A stretch of DNA of 64,000 nt, taken from positions 23,016,501 through 23,080,500 of the forward strand of contig JALMGJ010000008.1 in assembly GCA_023362775.1 (NCBI GenBank), read 5' to 3'. Shown here piece after piece: positions 10,601 to 22,563 of the stretch. Position 1 is the first letter of the stretch. Each line of letters begins with the position of its first letter. The DNA comes from Charina bottae (taxonomy: Eukaryota > Chordata > Lepidosauria > Squamata > Charinaidae). The position numbers and the translations under genes were made by a program. The notes under the pieces were generated by a model. It had not been told where the DNA came from. It was given only the letters and a program-made list of their open reading frames with translations, and did no database searches.

Positions 10601-12629
10601 ATAGGTTCATGAAATTGCATTTTCACAGGTCAAGAATGAAAGTGAAAGGATTTCACTTTCCAAAGTAAAACTATTAAGAATTGCTCATACCATCTCACCA
10701 TCCCACACATATATGGATAGACAAGGGATAGTTAAGGAATGTTAGAAGAATCAGTAACAGCTATTTCCCAAAAAGAAACCTATTTTGCAGTGTTAAAACA
10801 TGTGTAACAAAATGGAAACATAAGTCTTTGGGATACAAGAAAGGATGCATATTTTGGAGCCAGTTTTCAGGCTTATACAAGAGGAGGATTTCTGGATGAC
10901 TGACTCTCCTATCAGTACAAGTATGTACAACCATTTCTCAGACAACTACCAATACTATCATTCCTGTTTTTCCATCCACACATTCTTTCTATGTGCACTT
11001 GCTGTAAAAACAGAACGTTGACATCATTTCAGTATCTTGGTAATTATGAAAAGTTAATGCAATGACAATGTTAGTATAGTGATTTAACTAAACACCAATA
11101 TGTCTCTCAATAGTTTTGCCACTATTGAAACAGGCATTAAAAAAAGAAAGACATTCTCAGCATCTAGGACAGAAGGAATCTTACCATCAATGAGTATTAT
11201 ATTAAGTGTTAGAATTGGAAGAAAAGTTTTCAGACACTTTAATATTACATAACATGAAAGCCTTTTGTGGTTTATAGGTCTCGTTACATTTTAAAGGAAG
11301 GAGGATTTGTATTGACTTCTTACAAAGGAGAATATATCCAGGGAGGGAGGGAATCCTGACTATTAATGTAAAAGAGCCAATGGCATTTATTAAAAAAAAA
11401 GTTACCAAACTCTTTTGTAAAAATAGCCTCTATCCAAAGATGACCTGAGCTAAGTGGATTAAACAGCAATATAAAGTTTTGCCAAAGAACAGGCACAGGG
11501 AGCAGAATCACATGATTTATAGCATCACTAAGTATTGTCCGTTATTTCATCTTCAATCCATGAAGATGGTTTTCTTGCAGAACATTATTTTATTCTCTCT
11601 GTAAAAAACTAAAGAGTGAGTACAATTTCAAAAAATTAATGAAAAAAGGCATAGTCTTCCTGTACTGGGAGGTCCTGTTATTGCTTGATATTTTATATCT
11701 TACTCTTAAAATACTTATTGTGTTCAATAGCTATGTAATATATTTGGGGAGTTGGCAGGATGTAAATTAAGAAGGAGCTAGAACCAGACCTTTCTCCTTA
11801 CTAAGTTTTTAAAAGAATATTCCTTTTCACTACAAAATTTAGATCAGCTTTATAATTGGCATAATTTCTCTATGGGTCAAAGTAAATGGGGTGGGGAGGA
11901 GCTGGAAGACTTTAGATTTCCAGATTTCTTCTGCCTCTTGTAATTCCCACCAGCATACACTTTGGGACTTTCCAGAGTTTCCCAACACTCAAAAGGAAAG
12001 AAAGCAACAAGGGGAATCTGATGCTATAATTGCTCATCTAAAGTTGGAACCCTCCCAAATTTGGTGGAGAAATTCTAATCAAACCTATAATTTTGTCCTT
12101 GAGACACTGCGTAGGTAAGGGAAAAATAGAAGTTTCATCACCCAAAATAAAATGTATATATTCGTTTTCCTTGTACAGAATGTAAGTTTCCATAAGTAAC
12201 CATTAAAAAAAATCAGATTCCTTTAGCAGAATGGCACTTGAACATTTTATCACATATATACACTTTGGTAGTAAGGAATATAGATTACATATTTTTAATG
12301 TTAATAAATGGTACAAAGACAAATTTTATGCTTAATGAGCAGTATCTTTTAAAGCAAAAGTAGAGCTTTGGTTTCCTTTTGCGTGGTTTAAAGATGAGCA
12401 TATTTTCCTCATTTCATTTATTTATTGCCCACCTCCACCCCCACTTAGTTTATCCTGCATTCTACTTTTTCTGAATTCTGGTTTGAAAGAGAATAATTGA
12501 TTCCATGAGCCTTTGTTACAGCTTTCTTCATTTACATTAACCATGTACATGTTGGGGGGAGGGGGTGAAATGCAATAAAGGCCATTGTTATGCATCAATA
12601 CCGAGCAATAGAAATAAAGATAGAGATAG
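10601..12629. other. Intergenic DNA, nothing recognised
   Basis: About 2 kb with no supported gene. The short frames at 11202-11511 and 11891-12118 are isolated and not recognisable. Confidence 0.55.
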
Positions 12630-12760
12630 ATAAGGGCCAGTGTGTTATAATGGTTAAGGTGCTGGACTAGGATTGGGGAAACCAGGCACTAATCCTCCCT
12701 TGGGCATAGAAGCCAACTGGATGACTTTGGGCTAGTCCTTTGGCCCTAGATTGGGAAATT
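12630..12760 (+). mobile_element. tRNA-derived SINE, 5' part
   Basis: The block GGGCCAGTGTGTTATAATGG then TTAAGGTGCTGGACTAGGA and a decayed B box near ACTAATCCTCC gives the tRNA-like head, followed by GGGCATAGAAGCCAACTGGATGACTTTGGGC. The same family recurs in fuller form at 58713-58908. The 3' tail is missing here. Confidence 0.65.
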
Positions 12761-13440
12761 GAAAAATATCTATTTACAAACTTCTATTAGACCAGCATGG
12801 TAGATTATGGTCTATAACTTTCAATAAAAAGGCTTTCATCCTGTAGTATCGGCTAATAATAATATATAATTGCATTACATTTTTCTGAAATATTAATAAT
12901 GGATGAAATCATGAGGTAGAGCACATTATAAAATATATACAACTTTAATTTTTATTTTAACAAAATCAATATGTCCCCCCCTCCCACCTTGCACCCTTTT
13001 ATTAATGGACTCTTTATTGATAAAGAAAAAGTGAGGGAAAGGTGCCTATGAAAAACTGAAAGCTGTGTCATTATGTTTATACACACTCTCTAATGTTCTG
13101 AATATACTTACTATATATATTAATAGGATTATGATGTTCCTCATACATCAGTTTTACTTCTGAATCAATAGTATTATGAAGGATACATTTGGATTTGAAA
13201 AACATCAGAAGGTGTTAGAAAAGTTAATGCTCTGAATGAGCTCTGTTTGGCAAAGGTTGTTGAAAACAGCAAAAACAGCTTCTCCATATATATTCAATAG
13301 AAAAGGAAAAGAAAAAGGAATTCAACTGCTCAATAAATATAGCAAAATTCTAGAAGGTTAACAAATAGATAACAGATCCACTCAAAATCAATTTTGGCCC
13401 AGTCTTACCCACAAGAGAGTACATATTCCATCATGAAATT
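12761..13440. other. Intergenic DNA, nothing recognised
   Basis: AT-rich sequence with a C-rich stretch near 12975; no supported feature. Confidence 0.5.
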
Positions 13441-14720
13441 GTGAAGAGATGTATCAGGGCAAGATTGAATCCTGAGATTGACAGATACATGGCCAGGGAA
13501 TACCTCTTTACTCTGAATGAGTTTAAATCTCACGGCCAAATGGTCTGGCCAAAACTTTACATATTATCTTTGAGAACTTCTGAAGAACTGGAAAAATACC
13601 AAATGACAAATGCCCCTATCTTCAAACAAAAGAAGAAACTAGGGAACTACATAACAATCAGACTGGCAACAATACCCAGAAATATTCTAGAATATATCCT
13701 ATTAAGATTGACATGTAGGCACCTTGAAAACAATGTGATGATTACTAGAAGTCAGCATGAATTTGTCAAGAACAAGTGTTGCCAGAGTAAACTTACCTCT
13801 TTTTAAAATTGAGTAGCTTTCCTAAGAAATTGTGCTAATGCTGTAGGCATAATGTTTCGTGATTTTAGCAAAGCATTTGACAAACTACCCCATGACATGC
13901 TGATTAGCAAGCTAGTTAAGCATGTCCTGGATGGCATGATAATTAAGTAGATATACAGCTTGCTTGAAAATCATGTTCAAAGAATGCTCATCAACAGGCC
14001 CTCATAAAGCTGGAAGAAGGTACCAAGTAGCATATTACAAAGTTCAGTCTGAAACCCTATGCCATTCAACATATTTATGGATGACATGGATGATGTCAAT
14101 TATATAAGGGAATTCTTACATGAATAAGGGAATTCTAATCATATTTGCATAGGAGAAAAAATTGGAAGAAAGAAAATTCAAAATGATATTGCTAGGTTAG
14201 ATAAATTAGCTAAAAGAACATAATGAAATTTAATAGAAAGAAATGTAAAGTTATGCCATTAGGAAATCAGATATGCAGATATATAAAGAAGAATACTGTA
14301 TATGGTAGAAAATTATAGTTCCATTCTGTTTTGCTTTGGTGAGATTCCAGCTCAAGTTTTATGCTTAATTATGAACATCATATCAAGAAGGATTCTAATA
14401 AACTGCATCAGAGAAGGATGACAAGGCTGATCCATGGGCATCCAGTATGGGAATGTACAGAAGTGGTGGTCTTTGACTGCAATACAGAGCCTACCCCCCC
14501 CCTCCTTCCCCATATGCTGTTGGGCTGATCAGAGGACTAGAAAGTAATCCCACTGAAAACAGATTGAAGGAACTGATTGTGTTTTAACTTTGAGAAAATA
14601 AAACTGAAAGAGAGCAGTATTCTTCAAATATCAGAAAACATCATACAGAAGGAGGTTATGTCTTGATTTCCATCAATTCAGAATTCAATAAGTGGACTAA
14701 TGGCCTTCAATTTAGTCACA
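13441..14720 (+). pseudogene. Degenerate CR1-like LINE reverse transcriptase and 3' region
   Basis: The first 121 codons align by eye with the N-terminal RT region of CR1-type LINEs (NEFKSHG, TNAPIFKQKKK, GNYITIRLATIP, ILLRLTCRHLENN, SQHEFVKNK blocks). After a stop, another frame continues with FRDFSKAFDKLPHDMLISKL, the RT motif A block, followed by stops. Further right, segments such as CATATCAAGAAGGATTCTAATAA and AGAGAAGGATGACAAGGCTGAT resemble the CR1 3' end. Many stops and frameshifts show that it is old and dead. Confidence 0.65.
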
Positions 14721-15666
14721 CACAAACACGAATCCTAAAATAATAGAGTTGGAAGAAGTCCAATCCCCTGATTGCAGAAGAGATAGATTCCCTCAAGCTG
14801 AACTCTACTCCTAGTGACCATGCAAGTTTCTCGGGAATATTCTGGAGGTGGTTTGTCATTCCCTTCCTCAGGGATATTTATAATACTAATTATAACACTA
14901 ATAATTATATTAGTGTTTCCAACTACTTCTTTTCCAAAGCTTCTTTTCCACCAACATGAAATCAATGTTAGGAGCTTTTCTCCCTCTTTTTCAAAGCTAG
15001 AATATGTGTACTATTTTTCTTTGGATTTAAATAACAAACAATAATGAAATGATCTAAAGTTGCTTTCCCCTACCTCATGTTTTCCAGTGAGAGTATAACA
15101 CATATGAAGGGATAAATATCTGTTAAAATGTATGCAGATGCAGATACATAAGCATTGTGATTATCAGAGATCTCCTCATACCTTTCCTATTAATGGAACC
15201 AAAATAATTAAACAATGAGTAAATTGACAATATCGAATGACTATAGATTACACCCTAGCTAATCATGAACTGGTATCAAACAAAATGCATAATCTATCTG
15301 ACAACTATAATAGTGTAATCATAAGCTTATTTGGTTTTAGAGCTAGAATCCCCTACCCACTTTTCTTTCTTTGTAGTTCGTTGGTATATTCTGATTCTTT
15401 TATGTTTTTATTCATTTTAAATACTTTTGACTTCTGTATGTTTTTGTGAAGTCACTATAATAAATTACAAATAATGAATTTATTAATGATTTTTTATCAT
15501 TGAAATTGCCTTGCATGATTACAGAATGTTATAGGCTGTGCTATACTTTAAAAAGAAAAGAAATTGTACAATATACAACCTAGTGTGATTTTTGTGCCCT
15601 GATTCCAAACTGTAAAGCAACCTGACAAAAAGTGTTAGATAGTTGATTTTAACTAAAAGTGTTACA
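14721..15666. other. Intergenic DNA, nothing recognised
   Basis: No supported gene. 14730-14900 may still be CR1 3' UTR (AATCCTAAAATAATAGAGTTGGAAGAAGTCC is a typical motif), but decay prevents a firm boundary. Confidence 0.45.
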
Positions 15667-15677
15667 TAGTTGATTTT

Positions 15678-15996
15678 TTGAGGGGGCGTGATGGCTCAGT
15701 GATTAAGATGCCAGGCTTGTCGATTGGAATGTTGGCGGTTCGAGACCCAAGTGCCGCGTGATGGAGTGAGCTCCCACACTCACCCCAGCTCTTGCCAACC
15801 TAGCAATTCGAAAGCATGCAAATGCAAGTAGATAAATAGGTACCACTTCCGTGGGATGGTAACAGTGTTCCGTGCACGTCATGCCGGCCACATGACCGAG
15901 GAAGCATCTTCGGACAGTGCTGGCTCTTCAGCTAAGAAATGGAGATGAGCACCACTCCCTAGAGTCGGACATGACTGTGCAGGGGAAACCTTTACT
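15678..15996 (+). mobile_element. tRNA-derived SINE with target-site duplication
   Basis: A full-length SINE of about 320 bp. The A box region is GATGGCTCAGTGATTAAGAT and the B box GGTTCGAGACC, followed by the body CCAGCTCTTGCCAACCTAGC and CACATGACCGAGGAAGC, ending TAGAGTCGGACATGACTGTG. It is flanked by an 11-bp direct repeat TAGTTGATTTT at 15667-15677 and 15997-16007. Two 3' pieces of the same family lie on the - strand at 39612-39755 and 44598-44756. Pol III transcription of the source copy is established for such SINEs; this copy is probably inert. Confidence 0.85.
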
Positions 15997-16007
15997 TAGT
16001 TGATTTT

Positions 16008-17435
16008 AACTGTTACATATGCAAACATTCAGACCTTGTATACTTTTACTATACACTTACATTAATATTGTAAGTAATATATTGATATTGGTTTAAAAAT
16101 AGACTAGATTTATCTGGAAGTGTTAATGCCCCCAAGTGACTAAATCAGTTTCAAACATTCTGATTAGAATGATCAATGCATATTCATTGTGGCTGTTAAA
16201 TCTATTCTTTCAATCGTAGGCATTAACGAGTAAGTGATGGAGAAAAATTACATCATGCACACAGTAATGTAACCTCCACCCTTTCATGCCTGTACAGTAT
16301 CTTCAATCTACATAATTTCATTTCCACATCTGAATGGAACTAGATTTATGCCACTGCACACTGATCCTTTACAGACATAGAAACAAATGTGTATAGATCA
16401 GGGTGGAATCTATAGTCAAAAGTCCATTACATATGCTCAGCTGGAGGTTCAAGCTATGTCTTACGTAAATTATGTATAGTGTAGATAACCCTCCCCTCCT
16501 ATTTATTTTTACTTTCAACTAAGCATGTGAAATCCCAATCTAGATGTGAATCCCTAAATAAGAAATAGGGAATTCCAAATCTTACTTCCTATTGATTCTG
16601 GAGAACTCCTATCTCAGTGGCAAATTAAAAAGAAAGAGAGAGAGGAAGAAAGAAAGAACGTGCGTGACACTTGCAGAATTTGCAAGTCTGTTCAAATGGA
16701 TCTGCCAGCCATGGTTATATTTCTATCCTGTTTCTGGCCATGCAATCGCAATGCTATTTCACATTCACACTGTTTACATCCTAAACAGGCTATATAAATA
16801 GAGTTCTCTTTACTGAATTTAGTTCTAAACCATTTGAGCAGGGAACGGTTTACTGGGAAAAGCTAGAATGCATCATGGTGTTGTATGCAATGAGGTTTTT
16901 GCTTTTGGGTTATGTTGCTATACCTGGTTACAGAAGTCTGTTGTTCTGCAACTGGGTTAGCAGAGATCAGCATGCCAGTCTACAATCAGACATGCCTTTT
17001 TTCACATTCTTAAATATGTTGATATATATACTGTTGCTTATTCTGAACTGCCTCAAATTACTGCTGACTGGCCTGCTATTTTGTATGGCACAGTCAGTTG
17101 CCCCAAAGACCAAAGAATATTTTATACTTGTTTTCCATCTGATAATTCAGGCTTCACTGTTGAATTCATCACTGAACTATATAATATCATGACTTTTTCA
17201 TTTTTTTAAAAAAAGATTCAGGGTTATTGTGTTTATGGTCTAATGTTTGCATATGTTCAGAAATGTGTTCTTTTAATGTTTTATCATTCTCCACAACTAA
17301 TGATATATAATTTTAACACATGACTTTTAATACTGCTTTTAGTCATTGTATCCCTTGTATTATTGTGATATTCCTTAATCCTCCATCTGGAATTCTTCTA
17401 TGTGAATGTGAATGTGTATATGTAAGTTTGTGTTT
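16008..17435. other. Intergenic DNA, nothing recognised
   Basis: About 1.4 kb with no supported gene. A short GAAA/GAGA purine tract lies at 16628-16660. A 105-codon frame at 16875-17192 is hydrophobic and T-rich in codon content, with no recognisable family. Confidence 0.5.
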
Positions 17436-17616
17436 AACATATGTATAGTTTAGGCCAACCTTCCCTAATCTGGAACCAGACATATCAATGGTGTAACTCC
17501 TTATCCAGCTGAATAATTCCCGATTGAGGAAAGCTGCTTTTGATTTCATTCATTCACCATTCAAAAGCCAGATTCTCAAACTATGGTATCAAGTTGGCCT
17601 AAACTATACATATGTT
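17436..17616. repeat. 181-bp unit bounded by a perfect 24-bp inverted repeat
   Basis: 17436-17459 and 17593-17616 are exact reverse complements over 24 bases (left arm starts AACATATGTATAG, right arm ends CTATACATATGTT). Just inside is a second, decayed inverted pair (CCAACCTTCCCTAATCTGG versus CCCGATTGAGGAAAGCTG) resembling the ends of a squamate hAT-like MITE. No clear target-site duplication was found, so the outer repeat may be secondary. Confidence 0.6.
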
Positions 17617-20068
17617 ATGTTGGTATGATGCAGCCTTTAAAAGAAAACTAATAAATACTTAAATTACTACAGAGAAGTCAAGTGAGAATCTCTACTTCTG
17701 TTTCTTCCCCTTTCAGAGAGTTATGAAAAGAAGGCACATTACTTATCTTTTTTTAAAAAAAATCTACTCATGCCAATGGATTGCAGTGTGGCATACAGCA
17801 ACAAAAATAAAATACAATAAAAATGACATAATATTAGACATAAATCTAAATGGCAGCAAAACCATAAAACTGCAGGAAAGGGCAGTAAAACCAATGTTAA
17901 GAAAATATTCTAATGCCAGTGTCAGTCAGATTGTTTTAAAGGAAATTGTACTAATGTTGGAATGCTAACTCATGATAGGTCTTTTCTTCAACCACGCACA
18001 ACACGGCTCTGTAATGAACTCATATAACAGTGCAAACATCTAGAGATTCTCATTAGATGACAGCCCACATTATTGACCCATAGATGAATTTCTTCAATTT
18101 CTAGTGAGGTAAGTCTTCAGGACTGGTTGGCCAAATCCCACAGTAAGAACAATACCTGTTTTTTTGAGGTTAAACAGTGAGGAAGGAAGTTGCTGGAGGT
18201 TGTTGTTGCTGGCTATGGAGAAGGAAAAACCAAGAATCTAGGCCTCCATCTCTGAACTGTGTACTGAAATCTTTCAGCACAAAGCAAAGAATCTACCCAC
18301 ACAGACTTCTAAGTATAGTGAGTAACTAGATAGAGTGACATTAGAGTTTGGTTTCATTTTGTACAGTATGTGTTCAAGGTGAACATCTACTTTCAAAATA
18401 ATTTTGGTATTGTTAGTTCTTAATGACGTCTATTTAAAACAGATATTTTTGGTGGCAATTTACATTTCGTTGCATGCCTTATAAGGCTTGACCTCTTCAG
18501 GTTGTTTAACAGGGAGTGGCATAAGCTGCCCTTGCAGCTTATTTCTTCTTTTGGTTGTACCCTTCTAACTGCAGTAGGAGCAAATACCAGCTGAAGGAAA
18601 TAACTGCTGCATCACGTGGGCTGTCCTGGGTGAATTAGGCAGACCCAGTAGTAAAGACACCCTTTAAAGTTCTTATTTTGATGTTCTTCAGAAAACAGCT
18701 TTTTCTGAAAGTTGCAAGGGCAAGATAATATAAGAGAAGGTGCTCCTTCAGGTTATTTTAGCCTTAAATTACTTAGGACTTAAAAGATAAGTATAGCACC
18801 TAATTGCTCCTAATGTAATTCTTAGCATCTAATGTAATTCTTTAAAAACTGAAGTTCAATAAGTTAGAATTTTGCTCTTCCTCAATGGCAGCCCCTCATA
18901 TAATGCATTTTAGTAATCCAGCCAGAAGATTTAAAGATGTAGATTAGTCTACCCAAGCCATTCCTGTCCAGGAAAAGCCATAATTGGACCTCCAATAGCA
19001 GTGCTGGTTCAAAGAGTATCCCTAGATTTTGTATAGCTTTTCTGAAAATACTGTTACAATGCTTTTTATCCCATTATACGTTGCTTATAAGGTCCTGGAC
19101 ACTATTAGTACAATTTACCAGACAAGCTGCTTTATGTAAGATTTTTTTTCTCCCAATATTGTAGGCTATTTTGCTAAGGAACAAAGCTTTGGGACAGACT
19201 AAAACTATTGATTTTAGTATCTAAATTAGAATAAATTTCAGAGGACAAGCTTAGCCATTTGGCTGAAATCCCTCAGCAGGAAGCATCTGTGCTATTGCAT
19301 TCTATTGATGTCCTATTAAATTCAAAGGAATAGCATGGTTTGCGTCTAACAAAACTTGGCCGAAAAGCAGGAAGACCCTGCCAGATCTTGGAATCTTACT
19401 TTCCACACAAAATGAACAATGTTGCTCTACACAAAAGTGTGCAAAATTCAGATTTCAATGGGAAGTGACAAGGGATTGCAGCTGGGACACAGATAAGACT
19501 CAGGACAGTCAAAAATTTAATTGGTCTGCAATACATTTTGACTTGCCAAAAAGGAAAGGAAAAAAGGAATATATTTAGAATATTTTGATTAATTATTGTT
19601 ATTATAGTTAAACCTAATAAATAATAAATTTAAAGTTACAAATGTGGGAAATATATGTCATTTTACTCTCCTCTCACTCAGACACCAGTCCTTTAAAAAA
19701 AAAAAAAAACAGCCAACCAGTTTGTGTTTGTAGGCCTATTTGAATTTTTTGCAACTATAGGTTTCCAGTTCACATTGAAGCATTTGTCAAGGAAATTAAG
19801 AAAGTAAAACTACATAAGGAGATAACATAGACCTCTTCTCCAGTCTTGACCCTTCTGGTTCATCGTCAAAATTCATTTGTGTGACTAAAAATGAAAAGAA
19901 GGATAAGCATGGGAGATTCGTGACTACAAGGCACTGTCTTTATTATAAAGCCTCTTTGAATCAAATTGTTACTTTGCCTGTGTAGTGTAGTGTAGTTCCC
20001 CTGCCCCAAGTTCCTGTTTATGAAATGATTTTTTTCCTAACAAGAACAAAGGATTCAAGGCAAATTCT
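17617..20068. other. Intergenic DNA with faint LINE remnants
   Basis: About 2.4 kb with no supported gene. The stretch 18780-19050 ('ATGCATTTTAGTAATCCAGCC', 'CATTCCTGTCCAGGAAAAGCC') vaguely resembles L2/CR1-type 3' sequence in the antisense direction, heavily decayed. A poly-A run is at 19694-19709. Confidence 0.4.
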
Positions 20069-20352
20069 GTGTATGGAAATAGGTCTATGAAGGTTCTCAG
20101 TCATCCAGGTGGAACAGTCTTTTCACTCCTGGTGAAAACCTTCACCAGGAACTCACAGCCACCCTTCCTGACCCAATCCTGGATAGAGTTATTCAGCTTG
20201 GCAATAAAGTACAGCTGGCCCAGCATCACAAGACAAAGGAGAGGCAAACTAAGAAATTTGACATTCTTCTTTCTCGCAGCAAGCAGAAACAAGGAACTGG
20301 AGAAACCGCTGGGAGGAACAACAACAACAGGACCACAGAGGACAAAAAGAAC

Positions 20353-22368
20353 ATGTGGGTGAAAAATCTCTCAGACAGAGAACTTACCCAACCAGAGAGA
20401 GATGTCCTAGCCAAAGGTCTTAATTTTGCCATCACTCCCAAGCAAGTTCCGGTTGTGGAGCTCATTACAGCCACAGAATCTGCCATCCACAACAACCACC
20501 TACCTTTTGAAGAAGCAGAACAACTCCGGCTTAAAATATCTGCAGCTCTGTCCAGTGCTCAACCTCCTCCCCCCAACCTTACCGTCCAAGAGAGGAGAGC
20601 CCTGACAGCCCTCAGCAAAGATGAAACCATCACCATTTTACCTGCTGACAAAGGAAGATGTACAGTGGTTCTAAACACTGCAGACTACCACAATAAAATT
20701 ACCTCACTTTTGGAGGATCACCATACATATGAAAAACTGAAAAGAGACCCCACCAACAATTACAAGAAAAAGGCAATAGACAGTTTGAAACAATTGGAAC
20801 ATGATGGCTCCATCGATAGGATTACCTACCACCGTCTGTATCCTGGAGAAGCCATCCCCTGCATCTACGGACTTCCTAAGATCCACAAGGAAGGAACACC
20901 CCTCCGACCCATAGTCAGCAGCATCAATTCGGTAACATACAACATTGCCAAACACCTCTCTACCATACTAGCACCTCTAGTTGGACACTCTGAACACCAC
21001 ATCCATAATTCGGAAGAATTTGTTTCCAAAGCAAAGATCCTGAAACTGGATACAGATGAAACTATGGTCTCCTTTGATGTGTCCTCCCTTTTCACCAGCA
21101 TCCCCACCACTCATGCTCTATCCGCTGTCAGGAAGAGACTAGAAGAGGACAGCACCCTGGAAAGGAGAAGCCATCTCAACCCAAACCAGATCTGCCATCT
21201 TCTGGACCTGTGTCTTAACACCACTTATTTCACATACAGAGGTGACTTTTACAGACAAAAACACGGCTGTGCCATGGGTTCTCCTGTGTCACCCATTGTG
21301 GCCAATTTATACATGGAAGAAGTGGAGAAGAAAGCACTCAACACATTCCAGGGAACGGTGCCCACCCACTGGTTTAGGTATGTGGATGACACCTGGGTCA
21401 AAATCAAGGCCCAGGAAGTACAGGCCTTCACGGACCATATAAACACTATAGATGCCAACATTAGCTTCACCAGAGAAGACACCAAGGACAACAGACTGGC
21501 ATTCCTAGACTGTGAAGTCCTCATTGGGACCGGTGGCAAGCTAGAAATAGGGATCTACAGGAAACCCACACACACAGATCAATACCTGATGTTTGACTCC
21601 CACCATCCACTGCAGCACAAACTAGGAGTCATCAGGACATTGTCACACAGAGCAGAAACCATCCCCACCTCCATGGATTCCAAAAAGAATGAAAAGCAGC
21701 ATCTGAGAACAGCTCTGCAGGCCTGTGGATATCCAAATTGGGCCTTCACCAAATCTAAGTCTACCAGACCTAAAACAGCGACAGATAGGGCTGAGACTCA
21801 GAGTAAACGGAAGAACCTGGTCATTCCTTACATGGCTGGCGTGTCTGAAAAGATCAAACGGATATTTGGCAAACACCACATACCTGTATATTTCAAACCC
21901 ACCAACACACTGAGACAGAGGCTTGTACACCCCAAAGATCAAACTCCAAAACACAAGGAAAGCAACGTAGTGTATGCAATCCAGTGCAGTGAGGAGTGCT
22001 CTGAACTCTACATTGGAGAAACCAAACAACCTTTGTACAGGAGGATGGCCCAACACAGGAGAAGTAACACCACAGGACCAGAGTCAGCAGTTTATCTTCA
22101 TCTAAAGGAAAAAGGACACTCATTTGAGGACATTAATGTTCACATTTTAGACAGAGAAGATAGGTGGTTTGAGAGAGGGGTCAAGGAATCCATTCATGCC
22201 AACTTGGAAAATCCTTCCTTGAATAGAGGTGGGGGCCTCAGGCATAACCTTTCCCCTATCTTCCTTCCTGCTTTGTCTTCTGTGCCTAGGAAGATTAAGA
22301 CCATTTCACAAGCTCAACAGCAGCAGGGTAATCTTAACGATCCTCCTTTAGATGATAAAGGGACTTAG
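20353..22368 (+). CDS. PLE reverse transcriptase / GIY-YIG endonuclease, uninterrupted
   Basis: 671 codons from the first in-frame ATG. The same frame is open upstream to the element edge at 20083 with no further ATG, and the upstream residues look PLE-like, so the true protein began earlier and the copy is 5'-truncated. Domains: LPADKGRCTVV near residue 98; GLPKIHKEGTPLRPIVSSIN near 193-212; RT motif A in VSFDVSSLF near 240; motif B CAMGSPVSPIVANLYME near 308; catalytic YVDD at 343-346; LAFLDCEV near 384. The GIY-YIG nuclease follows, with VVYAIQC near 536, ELYIGET around 553 and an arginine-rich QPLYRRMAQHRR block. The protein would copy its RNA from a nick it makes itself. No stop or frameshift is visible, and it differs from copy 3 at about three residues, so catalytic competence is plausible. 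Confidence 0.88.
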   Translation: MWVKNLSDRELTQPERDVLAKGLNFAITPKQVPVVELITATESAIHNNHLPFEEAEQLRLKISAALSSAQPPPPNLTVQERRALTALSKDETITILPADKGRCTVVLNTADYHNKITSLLEDHHTYEKLKRDPTNNYKKKAIDSLKQLEHDGSIDRITYHRLYPGEAIPCIYGLPKIHKEGTPLRPIVSSINSVTYNIAKHLSTILAPLVGHSEHHIHNSEEFVSKAKILKLDTDETMVSFDVSSLFTSIPTTHALSAVRKRLEEDSTLERRSHLNPNQICHLLDLCLNTTYFTYRGDFYRQKHGCAMGSPVSPIVANLYMEEVEKKALNTFQGTVPTHWFRYVDDTWVKIKAQEVQAFTDHINTIDANISFTREDTKDNRLAFLDCEVLIGTGGKLEIGIYRKPTHTDQYLMFDSHHPLQHKLGVIRTLSHRAETIPTSMDSKKNEKQHLRTALQACGYPNWAFTKSKSTRPKTATDRAETQSKRKNLVIPYMAGVSEKIKRIFGKHHIPVYFKPTNTLRQRLVHPKDQTPKHKESNVVYAIQCSEECSELYIGETKQPLYRRMAQHRRSNTTGPESAVYLHLKEKGHSFEDINVHILDREDRWFERGVKESIHANLENPSLNRGGGLRHNLSPIFLPALSSVPRKIKTISQAQQQQGNLNDPPLDDKGT

Positions 22369-22461
22369 AAACAAACATCTCAAAAATAACCATGACCTAG
22401 CCCCAGGTGCAAGGTCACACAGCCAGCCTAGAAACATATTTAAGGATTCCCTTACTAACTT

Positions 22462-22512
22462 TACTCAGACTGAAGAAGCTCCTTGGATAAGGAGTGAAAC
22501 GTTTCCACTAAG
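22462..22512 (+). ncRNA. Hammerhead-ribozyme-like motif in the 3' end of PLE copy 1
   Basis: CTGAAGA (22470-22476) is followed by one extra A, then stem II GCTCCTT-GGAT-AAGGAGT (one G-T wobble), then GAAACGTTTCC, where ACGT would be a minimal self-complementary stem III and GTT the cleavage triplet. The flanking GA and TC can begin stem I. The extra nucleotide between the core and stem II departs from the textbook consensus but recurs in every PLE family here. Ribozyme activity is inferred, not shown. Confidence 0.45.
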
Positions 22513-22563
22513 AAAATAGAAATCCAGTTGACATGATTCAAGCCACAGAGTGTATGGAAATAG

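Larger units (their letters stand above)
20069..22563 (+). mobile_element. Penelope-like element, family A, copy 1, with 14-bp target-site duplication
   Basis: The insertion spans 20083-22549 and is bounded by a perfect 14-bp direct repeat GTGTATGGAAATAG at 20069-20082 and 22550-22563. PLEs retrotranspose by target-primed reverse transcription and leave duplications of this size. It contains an open RT plus GIY-YIG reading frame, a 3' UTR and a hammerhead-like motif. Its first 32 bp (20083-20114) are the reverse complement of the family's own 3' terminus, a small inverted terminal piece. Its 3' end stops at CAAGCCACAGA, about 38 bp short of the full tail seen in copy 3. It lies about 7.5 kb upstream of the proposed NDST4 promoter. 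Confidence 0.9.

Noticed and set aside
15680..15740. tRNA gene (A and B box sequences)
   Set aside because: The promoter boxes are part of a full-length SINE with an 11-bp target-site duplication; no cloverleaf with proper arms is present. The same applies at 12630, 33304 and 58713.
16875..17192. 105-codon hydrophobic frame as a membrane protein gene
   Set aside because: T-rich sequence gives hydrophobic codons by chance; there are no family motifs, promoter or splice context.
20069..20362. 97-codon ORF just upstream of and overlapping the PLE ORF, suggesting a two-ORF element
   Set aside because: The PLE frame itself is open upstream of its first ATG to the element edge and encodes PLE-like residues there. 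The 97-codon frame begins in the target-site duplication and is out of frame, so it is a shadow.
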